Shown here: positions 15,707 to 24,328 of the stretch, piece by piece
Layout of the letters: every line of letters begins with the position of its first letter
Position numbering within the stretch: position 1 is the first letter of the stretch
Origin: Calditrichota bacterium
Lineage (GTDB): Bacteria > Calditrichota > Calditrichia > Calditrichales > J004
Direction of reading: 5' to 3'
Assembly: GCA_024277115.1 (NCBI GenBank)
Contig: JAJRVW010000049.1
Location: 1-34,175 of the forward strand
DNA: 34,175 bases
Made by a program: the position numbers and the translations under genes
Notes under the pieces: model-generated
What the model was told of the DNA's origin: nothing
Seen by the model: only the letters and a program-made list of their open reading frames with translations
Databases searched by the model: none

Positions 15707-18607
15707 TTATTTTATTTTTGATTTATGTACTGCCATCTCTAAAACCTCACGAATGGCATAAGCTAATTCTTTCATTATAACCGGCTTCTCAATGATTTTT
15801 TTTATGCCAAAACTTTCCTGATCGATGCCTAATAATTTTTTACCATAGCCTGTCATCATAATGATTGGAATATCCGACTGGATTTTGTGTACACTTTTTG
15901 ATAAATCGATTCCTGTCAAATCGGGCATGGTTAAATCAGAAAGTAATAAATCGTATCTATGCGGGTATTTTTTAAAATTAGCCAGGGCATCAGAACTATT
16001 ATTGAACAGACTGACCGTATATCCAAATTTTTCCAGCATTTGTTTTAACATATTGCCAACAAGATTATCATCATCCACAACCAAAATCGATTCATCACCG
16101 CCCGAAATATTAAGCTGAAGGTCCTCATGCGGTGCCGCGCCGGAAGTATCGACAGGAAAATAAACATGAAAAACGGAACCCTTGCCGGGCTCGCTGTAAA
16201 CAAGAATTTCGCCTTGATGGCTCTGGACGATTCCATACACAACGGCCAGTCCCAAACCAGTGCCTTTATCAACTGCTTTTGTTGTAAAAAAGGGCTCAAA
16301 AATACGGTCGATCGTATTTGTATCCATTCCTTCACCTGTATCCCTAACCGTAAGACGCACATAATTAGCCACATTCAGGTTAGGATGCATCTTGGCCATA
16401 TTAGCATCAACTTCTTGCTGTATCAGCTCAATACTAAGCACACCACCATTCTTCTCCATTGCCTGCCAGGCATTGGTACATAAATTAATAATAACCTGAT
16501 GTACCTGTGTGGCATCAGCCAATATTTTGGGGCAAGATGAATCTATTTGTTGTACTATTTCTACCGTACTGGGGATGGAAGACCGGAGTAATTGTAATGC
16601 TTCCTTCAGGATGATATGCATATAAAGCGGAATGCGTTCCCGCTCTACCTGCTTACTAAATAAAAGAATTTGCTCGACTAAATCTTTGGCACGGTGCGCG
16701 CCTTCCACAATGCGGGAAATATTTCTTTTTAACGGATCACCTTCAGCCAACTCAAGCAGGGTCATATCTGCGTAGCCCATAATTGGCGTAAGAATGTTAT
16801 TAAAATCATGGGCAATGCCTCCGGCAAGGGTACCGATAGTTTCCAATTTCTGGCTACGCCTCAACTGTGTTTCCAGTTTGTTTTTTTCTTCCTCGGCCTC
16901 TTTGCGTTTTGTTATATCACGCCAAACAACATGCAGAAAACTCTTTTCGCCAAGAGGAATGGCCGTTAATAAAACTTCTACCGGAAAAACTTCACCGTCC
17001 GCCCTTTTATGGTCCCACTCAAAACGATGGCTACCATTCTCAAAAGCCAGAGCCATCATTTTATTGGCTTTTTCTAACGAGTTTTGGCCATCAGGTTGCT
17101 GTTCGGGTGAGAGTTCTGAAGGATGGGTTTCCAGAAAATCTTTTTTATTCTTATAGCCCAACATTTTTATGGTGGCCGGATTACAGTCTACAAATTTCCC
17201 TTCTTCGATTATCAAGATGGCATCGGCCGTATGTTCAAAAAGAATCTTATATTTATTTTCACTTTCTCGTAAAGCTTTTTCTGTGGCCTTACGCCCTGTA
17301 ATATCGATTGTAGATATATAAACCCTTTTCATTGTTTTTTCATGACCCGGGAGAACCGCCCAATTTAGTTCAATATATCTAGATTCTCCTTTCAAAGTTT
17401 TTACGGTCCCCTCAAAAATGCTATGCGAGTTTCCTTCAGCAATTGCAATTAGTTCTTCTTTAAACGGAATAAACGATTCTTTTGTAAATATCTTTTCCAA
17501 ACCATGCAATAATGTATCTTTGGAGCTAGCCTCGTGCAAAGCCAAAACGGCTTTATTTACTTCAATAATTTTTACGAGGTTTGCATATTCAATAACCGCA
17601 TCGGGGTTTTCATCAAAATATTTTCTAAAATCGGTAACGCCACTTTCTCTCAATAAATCTAATTTTTCTTTTACGAAAGAAAAATCCTCTTCCCAAAGTG
17701 GAATGGGCGATTCCTCAAAGAGGGCACGGTATTGTTGCTCACTTTCCTGCAGTTTCTTTTTTGCAGCCACACGCTCGGTGATATCCCGAACGGAACCAAG
17801 AACACATTTTTTACCCCGAATTGAAATTATTTTCCCTGTAACTTCCGCAACAAACTCCGTTCTATCCTTCCGAATAAGAACTACCGTGACAGGTACGCCT
17901 TCTTCCACAGTTTTGGTCCGTTTAAAAGTAGAAGTATCGGCCTGGTCTGCGGTTACATCAAAAACAGTCATTTTCAACAGTTCTTCTTCACTCCAGCCTA
18001 CCATCTGGCAGAAAGCAGGATTAACAAAAATATAGTTTCCTTTTAAATCCGCAACACTAATCCCTTCGCTCGATTGGTTTGTAAACGCATTGAATTGCTC
18101 CTCTCTATCCTGTAATTTTTCTTCGGCTTGCTTCCTTTTGGAAATATCCTCGACAAGGGCCAAACCGGCAATAATTTTGTCATCATTATCACGGATCCCT
18201 TTAAACAAAATCCTTACATACGTTTTCTTTTTAGCAGTAACCGAACTATATAACCCCTCAAAATAAGCATGGCCCTTTTTTAAAGATTGGATTCCGCAGC
18301 GAATAATTTTTTTATCTTTTATCTGACTAAGGATATTTAGACCAATAAGTTTTTCCCGCGATGATCCGATTATCTCAACAAATTTCTTATTGCATTCGGT
18401 AATATGTCCCTCTAAATCATAATTAAATATCCCGATGGGTGATTCATCAACGATCGTTTTATATTTTTCCTTACTCTCCCATAATGCTTTTTCAGTTTGG
18501 GAGGCGGCTTGTTTCTGACCATCGCTTTTTTGAACAGAGGAAAGTTGTAATCGGAGTTGCTTTAATTCGGCAATAAGCTGGGCTTTGGATTTATTAGTAT
18601 CCATCAT
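15707..18607 (-). CDS. Hybrid sensor histidine kinase with four PAS domains and a receiver
   Basis: A predicted cytosolic protein of 966 residues. An N-terminal coil (KSKAQLIAELKQLRLQ) matches that of the next gene. Four PAS/PAC units follow (roughly 48-160, 168-285, 290-440 and 448-565; the third carries an insertion of about 45 residues). The kinase core has LAGGIAHDFNNILTPIMGY with the phospho-histidine, N box NLCTNAWQAME, DTGEGMD and GTGLGLA. The C-terminal receiver has LLLSDLTMPD and the conserved lysine in EKPVIM. It is the first gene of a group with its paralogue and a receiver. The start ATG-ATG at 18607 follows AAGGAAATAACCGG. A 7-base inverted repeat lies 30-55 bases upstream. Ligand unknown. 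Confidence 0.9.
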   Translation of the reverse strand: MMDTNKSKAQLIAELKQLRLQLSSVQKSDGQKQAASQTEKALWESKEKYKTIVDESPIGIFNYDLEGHITECNKKFVEIIGSSREKLIGLNILSQIKDKKIIRCGIQSLKKGHAYFEGLYSSVTAKKKTYVRILFKGIRDNDDKIIAGLALVEDISKRKQAEEKLQDREEQFNAFTNQSSEGISVADLKGNYIFVNPAFCQMVGWSEEELLKMTVFDVTADQADTSTFKRTKTVEEGVPVTVVLIRKDRTEFVAEVTGKIISIRGKKCVLGSVRDITERVAAKKKLQESEQQYRALFEESPIPLWEEDFSFVKEKLDLLRESGVTDFRKYFDENPDAVIEYANLVKIIEVNKAVLALHEASSKDTLLHGLEKIFTKESFIPFKEELIAIAEGNSHSIFEGTVKTLKGESRYIELNWAVLPGHEKTMKRVYISTIDITGRKATEKALRESENKYKILFEHTADAILIIEEGKFVDCNPATIKMLGYKNKKDFLETHPSELSPEQQPDGQNSLEKANKMMALAFENGSHRFEWDHKRADGEVFPVEVLLTAIPLGEKSFLHVVWRDITKRKEAEEEKNKLETQLRRSQKLETIGTLAGGIAHDFNNILTPIMGYADMTLLELAEGDPLKRNISRIVEGAHRAKDLVEQILLFSKQVERERIPLYMHIILKEALQLLRSSIPSTVEIVQQIDSSCPKILADATQVHQVIINLCTNAWQAMEKNGGVLSIELIQQEVDANMAKMHPNLNVANYVRLTVRDTGEGMDTNTIDRIFEPFFTTKAVDKGTGLGLAVVYGIVQSHQGEILVYSEPGKGSVFHVYFPVDTSGAAPHEDLQLNISGGDESILVVDDDNLVGNMLKQMLEKFGYTVSLFNNSSDALANFKKYPHRYDLLLSDLTMPDLTGIDLSKSVHKIQSDIPIIMMTGYGKKLLGIDQESFGIKKIIEKPVIMKELAYAIREVLEMAVHKSKIK

Positions 18608-18963
18608 CCGGTTATTTCCTTTATATGAAATAATATTTTACAGTATTGAAAGTATGTAAAAACAATCGGCACTATATTTTATTTATGCAAATATTTTGCT
18701 TAAATATTACCTCTTCCCTGAACCCGTAATTTTTAACCATAATTACATACCCGGCATGTTAAAAAACAGTTAAAACCATTGCCATGTATTTTTTCTTGTT
18801 CACCATACTAAAGCATAGAGTAATTCATTAACACCCGGATTTATCCGGGTTATATTACAGCAGGGATTCAATATCCGTTTCAACAGATTCTCTCGACATG
18901 ACTAATAGTTGTTTTAAGCCATAATTTTCAGCACGTGGTTTTATTTAGGACAGATATGTTCTG
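18608..18963. other. Non-coding gap upstream of the hybrid-kinase operon
   Basis: These 356 AT-rich bases lie between the kinase start and the mcp terminator. They should contain the kinase promoter. Visible structures are the inverted repeat at 18636-18661 and a compact hairpin at 18833-18850 (ACCCGGAT, TT, ATCCGGGT) without a T run. No gene was seen on either strand. Confidence 0.5.
18636..18661. promoter_or_regulatory. Operator-like inverted repeat upstream of the kinase genes
   Basis: TTTTACA (18636-18642) and TGTAAAA (18655-18661) are perfect 7-base inverted repeats with a 12-base spacer, about 30 bases before the kinase ATG. The arms overlap a TAAAAT sequence that could be a -10 element on the minus strand. 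This fits a repressor or activator site, but AT-rich sequence gives such repeats by chance, so it is tentative. Confidence 0.3.
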
Positions 18964-19001
18964 TAATAAGAAAACCCTGCCCCACAATAGTGAAACAGGG
19001 T
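18964..19001 (-). terminator. Intrinsic terminator of the mcp operon
   Basis: On the minus strand the arms 19001-18990 and 18985-18974 form a 12-base-pair stem (ACCCTGTTTCAC with GTGGGGCAGGGT, three of the pairs G-U) closed by a TATT loop and followed by TTTTCTTATT. This is a standard intrinsic terminator, starting 22 bases after the mcp stop. Confidence 0.8.
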
Positions 19002-19022
19002 ATTTCAAGAATTTGAACCTTA

Positions 19023-21308
19023 TTAGAAGGCACCGAATTCATCATCATCAAGTGCAATTTGTGGTTCTTCAACCAATTCTTTTTTCAGTGATTTTTTCTT
19101 CCTTTTCGATGGAACATCTTCACCCGCTTCCACCACATGAGCAATCCCGGAAGCCTTTAAGAGCGTATTGACTCTCCCGCCGTTATGCTGTTTGCGTAAT
19201 TTGAACTTACTAAGAATCTGTTTTAATTGTACCGATTGTGCCGAAAGTTCTTCGGCGGTTGCCGCGCCTTGCTCTGCGGCGGCTGATTGTGATTGGGTCA
19301 CATCATCAATCTGGCCCAATGCTGCCGAGGTTTGATCGATGGCCGAAACCTGCTCGTTTGAAGCGGTGGCAATCTCTTCTACCAGGGAACTGACTTTAGT
19401 TATACCATCAATAATCCCCGATAAAGCTTCTGCCGTCTGGTTGGCGATTTTTGTGCCTGTCTGCACTTTGTTTACAGAGCCTTCTATCAATTCTGTTGTT
19501 TCTTTGGCTGCTTTTGCGCTGCGCTGGGCAAGGTTGCGCACCTCCTCTGCCACAACAGCAAAGCCTTTTCCATGTACGCCGGCCCTAGCGGCTTCCACAG
19601 CTGCGTTTAACGCCAGTAGATTGGTCTGAAAAGCAATTTCATCGATCACTTTGATAATCTTGGATATTTCATTGGAGGAATTATTTATATCGTCCATGGC
19701 CGCAAGCATTTTATCCATACGCTCATTGCCTGTCTCTGCACTCATTCTGGAACTGACGGCAAGGTCATTCGCGGCGGTGGAGTTTTCAGCATTTTTACGC
19801 GATTGCTGGCTAATCTCAGTTATGGATGCGCTCGTTTCTTCCAGTGAACTTGCCGCCTCGGTAGAGCCCTGGGAGATGGATTGGCTTGAATCGGATACCT
19901 GTACTGCGCCACTCGCCACTTGTTCGGAAGCCACGGAAACCTGCCCAAGGAGATCGTTCAAAGCATATAGAGTGTTATTTAACGCATCTTTCATTTTCAC
20001 ATGGTAACCCTTATAGTCCCCTTTCATCTCTACGGCTAAATTACCAAGGGCCATTTCGGCAAGACAATTTTGCGCTTCTTCAACCGGCGCGATAATATTA
20101 TCGATTGTTTTATTCATGCCCCTAATAATTTCTTTATAGCTACCTTCAAATTTATTCTCATTGCCCCTAGTTTTGAGTTCCCCATTAACAGCAGCCTCAG
20201 CCAGCATTATGCTTTCACTAATCAAATCCTGTAAGTTTTTCCGGACTGTTTTCAGTCCATTTGTGAGGGCAATTTGTTTACCCGGCAATTCACGCATTTC
20301 TCTTTGCAAATCACCTTTCGCATAAAGTTGCATTATTTCAATCCCTTCAAACATTGGATTAATTACAGAATCGAGGGTTTCATTCACACCACTCAATAAT
20401 TCAGCATAGGCGCCTTTAAATTTCTCCGGATGGCAGCGTGAATCGATCTCGCCAATTTTCTGTTCTTCGATAGTTGTTTTTAAGTCCTCTTGCATCTTAA
20501 AAAGGCTCTCTTTCATTGTTACCATCGCTTGTCCGAGCACGTCTGCTTCTGAAAGGACTTTCACTTCCGCCTCAAGGTTTCCCACAGCAATATGCTGGGC
20601 GACTTCCGCTTTACTATTTAGGGCATCACTCATATCACGGAAGGCCTCAGCAAGTTGGCCAATTTCGTCTTCCTGATGAATCTCAACACTCTGGCCCAAA
20701 TCGCCTTTGGCAACACCCTGTGCAATTTCAGTTATTGTTTGGATTGGTCTTGCCAGGCTTAAGGCAATCCAAAGAGCAAATCCGGCTACAAACACGGCTA
20801 TCAATAATCCAACCAGCATAATACTGGAACGTAATGCACTTACCGGTATTTCTACTTCTGCCAAATCTATTTCCGCAATAGTAGCCCAACGTACGCCGTT
20901 GTAAAGATCAATCGGAGAATAAACGGAAAGAACCGGATTTCCATTATAATCGATAATGATTTCCGCACCACTATTTCCGGCTAATGCCTCACGGGTGGCT
21001 TTTGTGTCTACACCATTTTCTTCAACGCTTCCTTTAAACGAAGCTGTAACAGAATGCCCTATTGGATCAAGATAAGAATCTGAGCGCATTTTTTTGTCCG
21101 GGCCAACCAGATATGTTTCGCCTGTTTCACCCATCCCACTACGTTCTTGCATAATTTGGTTGATCGCCTCATTGGAAATTTGTAAACCTATAGATCCAAT
21201 ATACTGGCCATCTAAATATGAGGGGGTTACTATAAACATAGCCGGCGCGTCATTGGATGGGGCATACGGTTTCATCTCACTAAGTAATGATTGCTTGGCG
21301 CTTTTCAT
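19023..21308 (-). CDS. Methyl-accepting chemotaxis protein, part after the in-frame TAG
   Basis: This frame gives 761 residues and is the continuation of the receptor whose first 154 residues lie at 21351-21815. It contains the rest of the periplasmic dCache-like sensor (about 1-165), the second membrane segment ([20 protein letters not shown]), HAMP ([20 protein letters not shown]) and several HAMP-like or helical repeats (VAVGNL/KGDL/NGEL/LGNL words), then the signalling hairpin with the conserved tip [18 protein letters not shown] and [13 protein letters not shown]. The C-terminus is acidic and ends DDDEFGAF, fitting the aromatic-x-x-aromatic CheR/CheB tether. The only possible restart, ATG 21308, has no ribosome site, and a restart would lack the first membrane segment. 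It is the last gene after cheW and a porin. Confidence 0.85.
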   Translation of the reverse strand: MKSAKQSLLSEMKPYAPSNDAPAMFIVTPSYLDGQYIGSIGLQISNEAINQIMQERSGMGETGETYLVGPDKKMRSDSYLDPIGHSVTASFKGSVEENGVDTKATREALAGNSGAEIIIDYNGNPVLSVYSPIDLYNGVRWATIAEIDLAEVEIPVSALRSSIMLVGLLIAVFVAGFALWIALSLARPIQTITEIAQGVAKGDLGQSVEIHQEDEIGQLAEAFRDMSDALNSKAEVAQHIAVGNLEAEVKVLSEADVLGQAMVTMKESLFKMQEDLKTTIEEQKIGEIDSRCHPEKFKGAYAELLSGVNETLDSVINPMFEGIEIMQLYAKGDLQREMRELPGKQIALTNGLKTVRKNLQDLISESIMLAEAAVNGELKTRGNENKFEGSYKEIIRGMNKTIDNIIAPVEEAQNCLAEMALGNLAVEMKGDYKGYHVKMKDALNNTLYALNDLLGQVSVASEQVASGAVQVSDSSQSISQGSTEAASSLEETSASITEISQQSRKNAENSTAANDLAVSSRMSAETGNERMDKMLAAMDDINNSSNEISKIIKVIDEIAFQTNLLALNAAVEAARAGVHGKGFAVVAEEVRNLAQRSAKAAKETTELIEGSVNKVQTGTKIANQTAEALSGIIDGITKVSSLVEEIATASNEQVSAIDQTSAALGQIDDVTQSQSAAAEQGAATAEELSAQSVQLKQILSKFKLRKQHNGGRVNTLLKASGIAHVVEAGEDVPSKRKKKSLKKELVEEPQIALDDDEFGAF

Positions 21309-21350
21309 TTTTTTCCAGAGCTGTGCCAGGCTGTGGTTTTCTGTTTTTAA

Positions 21351-21815
21351 CTACGTTCCAAAATCATCTTCCAGCGCTACGGTTAACAATACTATGCCAC
21401 TATTTGGCGAGAAAAGAAAAACATCATAATAACCATATGTTTCCATAAAGTTTTTTACGACACCGTAATATTTGTTAAATGCTGATTCGTACGCCGGATA
21501 TTCAAGGAGTTTTTTACCCGAAAAGCCTGCACTTTTGGCCTCTTTACTCAAGGCATCCAACTCGGCAATTGCTTCAGCAATAAAGGGCATCCCGGAAAAA
21601 ACCTTCGCATCACCAATGCGCTCATCAAAAAAGGTTTTAACTTGGTTTGCTTTAATTGTTTGAACCGCTTTTAACTGATTAAATGCGGCTGTTTCTAATG
21701 CCGTGCCCGATTTATTCGAGCTTATAACCGCAATAATCAGCAGAGGTAATAAACCCGCAATCAAAAACGCACCAATTAACTTGGGCTTTATTTTAATATT
21801 CTTAATTCCAGCCAT
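21351..21815 (-). CDS. Methyl-accepting chemotaxis protein, N-terminal part ending at in-frame TAG
   Basis: The 154-residue frame carries the first membrane segment (LIGAFLIAGLLPLLIIAVIS) and the first half of the periplasmic sensor. It ends ...VALEDDFGT at a TAG (21353-21351). The codons after the TAG stay in the same frame ([14 protein letters not shown]) and lead straight into the 761-residue part, so the restored receptor is 930 residues. Related receptors have FGTNL or FGTSL at this spot, so the TAG replaces one ordinary codon. AAGGAG lies seven bases before the ATG at 21815. As it stands the fragment would be a membrane-anchored half sensor unable to signal. Confidence 0.85.
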   Translation of the reverse strand: MAGIKNIKIKPKLIGAFLIAGLLPLLIIAVISSNKSGTALETAAFNQLKAVQTIKANQVKTFFDERIGDAKVFSGMPFIAEAIAELDALSKEAKSAGFSGKKLLEYPAYESAFNKYYGVVKNFMETYGYYDVFLFSPNSGIVLLTVALEDDFGT

Positions 21816-21855
21816 GATACAACTCCTTGGGATAGTAAACTTTGAATAAAATATT

Positions 21856-22893
21856 TTAAAATGTAAACGTAAACTCTAAGGCCATCGCCAGTTGCGATTT
21901 TACCGCCTTACCTTTTTTGTCCGTAAAAACTTTTTTATCAGAAAAGTCATTACGTAATTCGATTATTGCGCCCATGCCATCACCAAGTACAAATGTTGGC
22001 GCGAATGTAAATGCCTGCCGTTTTTCTGCAACGCCTAAACGCGAACCGTCATTGTCATCAAAATAGTCGTAGCGGATGGTTATCCCCCAGTATTCGGAAA
22101 AATCATAATGCGCCATCAACAGCGCCCCAAGCCATGTAACCGTTTTAGATGTATTTGTAGAATCGGTAAGGTTTTCACCTCCCTTATTAATTTCAGCACC
22201 AAGGGTCAGGTTCTTTACAGCTGTAAATGTAAAATCGGCATCAAGTACAGTTAGTAACCCGCTGTTATTTTCCCGTTCTTCCCCCCGGATAAACGATAGG
22301 CCGCCTGTCCAATCATCGTCACGACTATATCCAATCCTGCCGCCAATTGTTTTACTTTTATTTATATCTACATTCTGATCCCAGCCATTTGAAAAATAAA
22401 AAACCACATCCACATTTTCGCCTATGTTTTTGGAAAGCATTGCCCCGGTCAGGTTGGTTGGCAACCCATAATCAAAAACTAACGCATGCGAGTATTGATA
22501 CATATCCGGCGCATCTAACAGTTCGAAACCGATAGGGGCATTAAACTTACCGAAGGTGACATTTAGCCCACCCAAAATTAGAGGCGAAAATTGTATAAAA
22601 CCTTGCTCGGCATCCAGTGCAAAGCCACCTGCGCCATCATTTACCCATTCAAGATCGGCCCGCAGCACTGTAGTTTTTGACACACTTTTTATCACATCTA
22701 TTTCTACCTGGTCCAGGCCAAATGTGTTGGCCCCACTATTGCTATCATAAAAATATGCACCATCTACAAAGCCCGAGAGTTCAACTTTTGGGCCTGGATT
22801 TTTCTCAGGCTCAACTTGTGCACTAAGTACGGAGACTATCATAAAAATAAATAACAATCCGGGAAGAAGCGTTTTATATTCTAATATTTTCAC
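21856..22893 (-). CDS. Outer-membrane beta-barrel porin (BBP2-like)
   Basis: A protein of 345 residues with a signal peptide (LLFIFMIVSVLSA-Q) and about 16 predicted antiparallel strands ending in the aromatic LAMALEFTFTF expected of BAM substrates. The opening VELSGFVDGAYFYDSNSG, the RADLEWVNDG strand and the segment FGKFNAPIGFELLDAPDMYQ are typical of BBP2-type (PF07642) porins that admit small solutes. It lies 11 bases after cheW and 40 bases before mcp, so all three are probably one transcript. A porin in a chemotaxis operon suggests that uptake of the attractant and its sensing are expressed together. The substrate is unknown. Confidence 0.8.
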   Translation of the reverse strand: MKILEYKTLLPGLLFIFMIVSVLSAQVEPEKNPGPKVELSGFVDGAYFYDSNSGANTFGLDQVEIDVIKSVSKTTVLRADLEWVNDGAGGFALDAEQGFIQFSPLILGGLNVTFGKFNAPIGFELLDAPDMYQYSHALVFDYGLPTNLTGAMLSKNIGENVDVVFYFSNGWDQNVDINKSKTIGGRIGYSRDDDWTGGLSFIRGEERENNSGLLTVLDADFTFTAVKNLTLGAEINKGGENLTDSTNTSKTVTWLGALLMAHYDFSEYWGITIRYDYFDDNDGSRLGVAEKRQAFTFAPTFVLGDGMGAIIELRNDFSDKKVFTDKKGKAVKSQLAMALEFTFTF

Positions 22894-22904
22894 AGTACTT
22901 TATC

Positions 22905-23399
22905 CTAGTTGGTGATTGAATCAATTATTTCATCCAGCTCTTCTTCAAATAGAAGTTTTTGGGTATCCAACAAAATTTTTACATCACCCTCTATTTTTCC
23001 AAGCCCGCGGACGAAGCAATTTCTTCCATTGTTTTTATTTATTTTAGACGGCGGCTCAATTTTTTCTTCTGCAATATTTATCACCTCCGAAACGGTATCT
23101 ACCACCAGGCCCACAGAAGAATCGTTTATATTTACCACCACAATACATGTACGTCCGTCATAAGCGCGTTCTTGCATAGCAAAACGGAGACGGACATCCA
23201 AAACCGGGATGACCTTACCGCGCAGGTTTATTACACCTTTAATGTAGTTAGACGAGTCAGGAAGTTTTGTGATTTTTTGGATGCCAACTATTTCAGTCAC
23301 ATCACGAATTTCTATGCCATATTCTTGCTTATCAATATTAAAAGTCAGGTATTGGCTGTCTTGCAATAAATCTTCTTCGTGTAAGATATCCTTTGTCAC
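22905..23399 (-). CDS. cheW: Chemotaxis coupling protein CheW
   Basis: CheW links receptors to the CheA kinase in chemosensory arrays. The protein of 164 residues has the two SH3-like subdomains: QYLTFNIDKQEYGIEIRDV, then IKGVINLRGKVIPVLDVR, the main family signature, and SSVGLVVDTVSEVINI, followed by RNCFVRGLGKIEGDVKILLD. The start is GTG at 23399, with AGGAG five bases upstream; no ATG is suitably placed. It heads a three-gene group with a porin and a methyl-accepting receptor. No CheA, CheR or CheB is in the window, so the rest of the pathway must be elsewhere. The TAG stop is followed by TGA four codons later. Confidence 0.93.
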   Translation of the reverse strand: MTKDILHEEDLLQDSQYLTFNIDKQEYGIEIRDVTEIVGIQKITKLPDSSNYIKGVINLRGKVIPVLDVRLRFAMQERAYDGRTCIVVVNINDSSVGLVVDTVSEVINIAEEKIEPPSKINKNNGRNCFVRGLGKIEGDVKILLDTQKLLFEEELDEIIDSITN

Positions 23400-23500
23400 G
23401 GACTCTCCTGTTTTGGTGCATAAATACTATTTACAATTTTTTACTTATTTGGATAATCTTAACTACGGTATGATTTATAGTTTCTTTAAATGCCAGGAAG

Positions 23501-23557
23501 GGAGTGACCGGGAATTGAACCCCGAATTTGCCATAGGGGATTCCCCTATGAGCAAAT
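23501..23557 (-). other. tRNA-3'-end-like relic followed by a 14-bp hairpin
   Basis: On the minus strand, 23524-23501 reads GGGGTTCAATTCCCGG then TCACTCC, like the T arm and acceptor of a tRNA, though one T-stem pair is mismatched and no matching 5' half exists. Just upstream (23557-23526) is a 14-base-pair hairpin: CATAGGGG and CCCCTATG around AAT, extended by ATTTGC/GCAAAT across a one-base bulge. It sits in the gap upstream of cheW. It could be an attachment-site remnant of an integrated element, or chance. Confidence 0.35.
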
Positions 23558-23661
23558 ATAGAACCGGAATTTTAAACCAAAGGGGTAAATGGGGAAGTAT
23601 TTTCTGGAATGTGAGAAATAGCTGAGTTTTAAAAAAAAACGAATAGAAATTTATGATATGT

Positions 23662-24327
23662 TTAATAACCCGTCACATTTTCTACCCACTGCGTAGCATG
23701 CTTAATTAATTCGATATAGTTTTTTAAGTTTAACTTTTTTTTGATATTTTCGCGGTAGGTTTCAATAGTTTTTGAACTGAGGTTCAGTTTTTCGGCAATC
23801 TGTTTTGTACCAATCCCTTGCCCAATAAGTTCGAACACACTCAGTTCACGATCGCTGAGTTGCTGAATTGGTGATCTTTCTGAAGAAGCGCTGCCGTGGA
23901 TAAATTTTTGCAATATGACCTCAACCATATTTTCGCTTAAATAAAGCTTGCCATCCATAATCTTATGTACAGCATCAATTACTTTGTCGGTTCCTTCTTG
24001 TTTCATTAAATAGCCGTTGGCCCCGGCACGAAGAGCGCGTTCGGCCAAAAGCGATTCGTCGTGCATCGATAAAATGAGGATTGGCAGTACGGGATAAAGT
24101 GATCTTATTTTTTTTGACAATTCAATGCCGTCGGTACCTTTTAACGACACATCGAGGATTAAAAAGTCCGGCTTGTTTTCTTCGATTGCATACATGGCCA
24201 TCTCACCATCTTCGGCCTCGCCACAAACCGACATGTTGGCCTCCTGGTTTAGCAGCAAAGTTAAACCCTGCCTAACAATGGGATGGTCATCTACAATAAG
24301 GATTTTTATCTTCTTCTCTTCATCCAT
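23662..24327 (-). CDS. NarL/FixJ-family response regulator
   Basis: The protein of 221 residues has a receiver domain (1-120) with D13-D14, phospho-acceptor D59 (FLILDVSLKG) and K109, and a LuxR-type helix-turn-helix (about 155-215; LSDRELSVFELIGQGIGTKQ, IAEKLNLSSKTIETYRENIK). It should bind DNA as a dimer when phosphorylated. It starts one base after the kinase stop, with AAGGGA within the end of the kinase gene, so the two are translationally coupled and form a cognate pair. Confidence 0.92.
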   Translation of the reverse strand: MDEEKKIKILIVDDHPIVRQGLTLLLNQEANMSVCGEAEDGEMAMYAIEENKPDFLILDVSLKGTDGIELSKKIRSLYPVLPILILSMHDESLLAERALRAGANGYLMKQEGTDKVIDAVHKIMDGKLYLSENMVEVILQKFIHGSASSERSPIQQLSDRELSVFELIGQGIGTKQIAEKLNLSSKTIETYRENIKKKLNLKNYIELIKHATQWVENVTGY

Positions 24328-24328
24328 T

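Noticed and set aside
16867-17301. Plus-strand open frames inside the hybrid-kinase genes (also 17418-18035)
   Set aside because: They are antisense to well-supported PAS and kinase sequence, with the low-complexity Ser/Phe-rich composition typical of antisense frames.
18833-18850. Compact hairpin ACCCGGAT-TT-ATCCGGGT as a terminator
   Set aside because: There is no T run on either side, and a better terminator lies just after the mcp gene. It is recorded only as a structure in the gap.
23501-23590. A complete functional tRNA gene
   Set aside because: No 5' acceptor strand pairs with the 3' segment, the D arm is absent and the middle hairpin does not give a normal anticodon loop.
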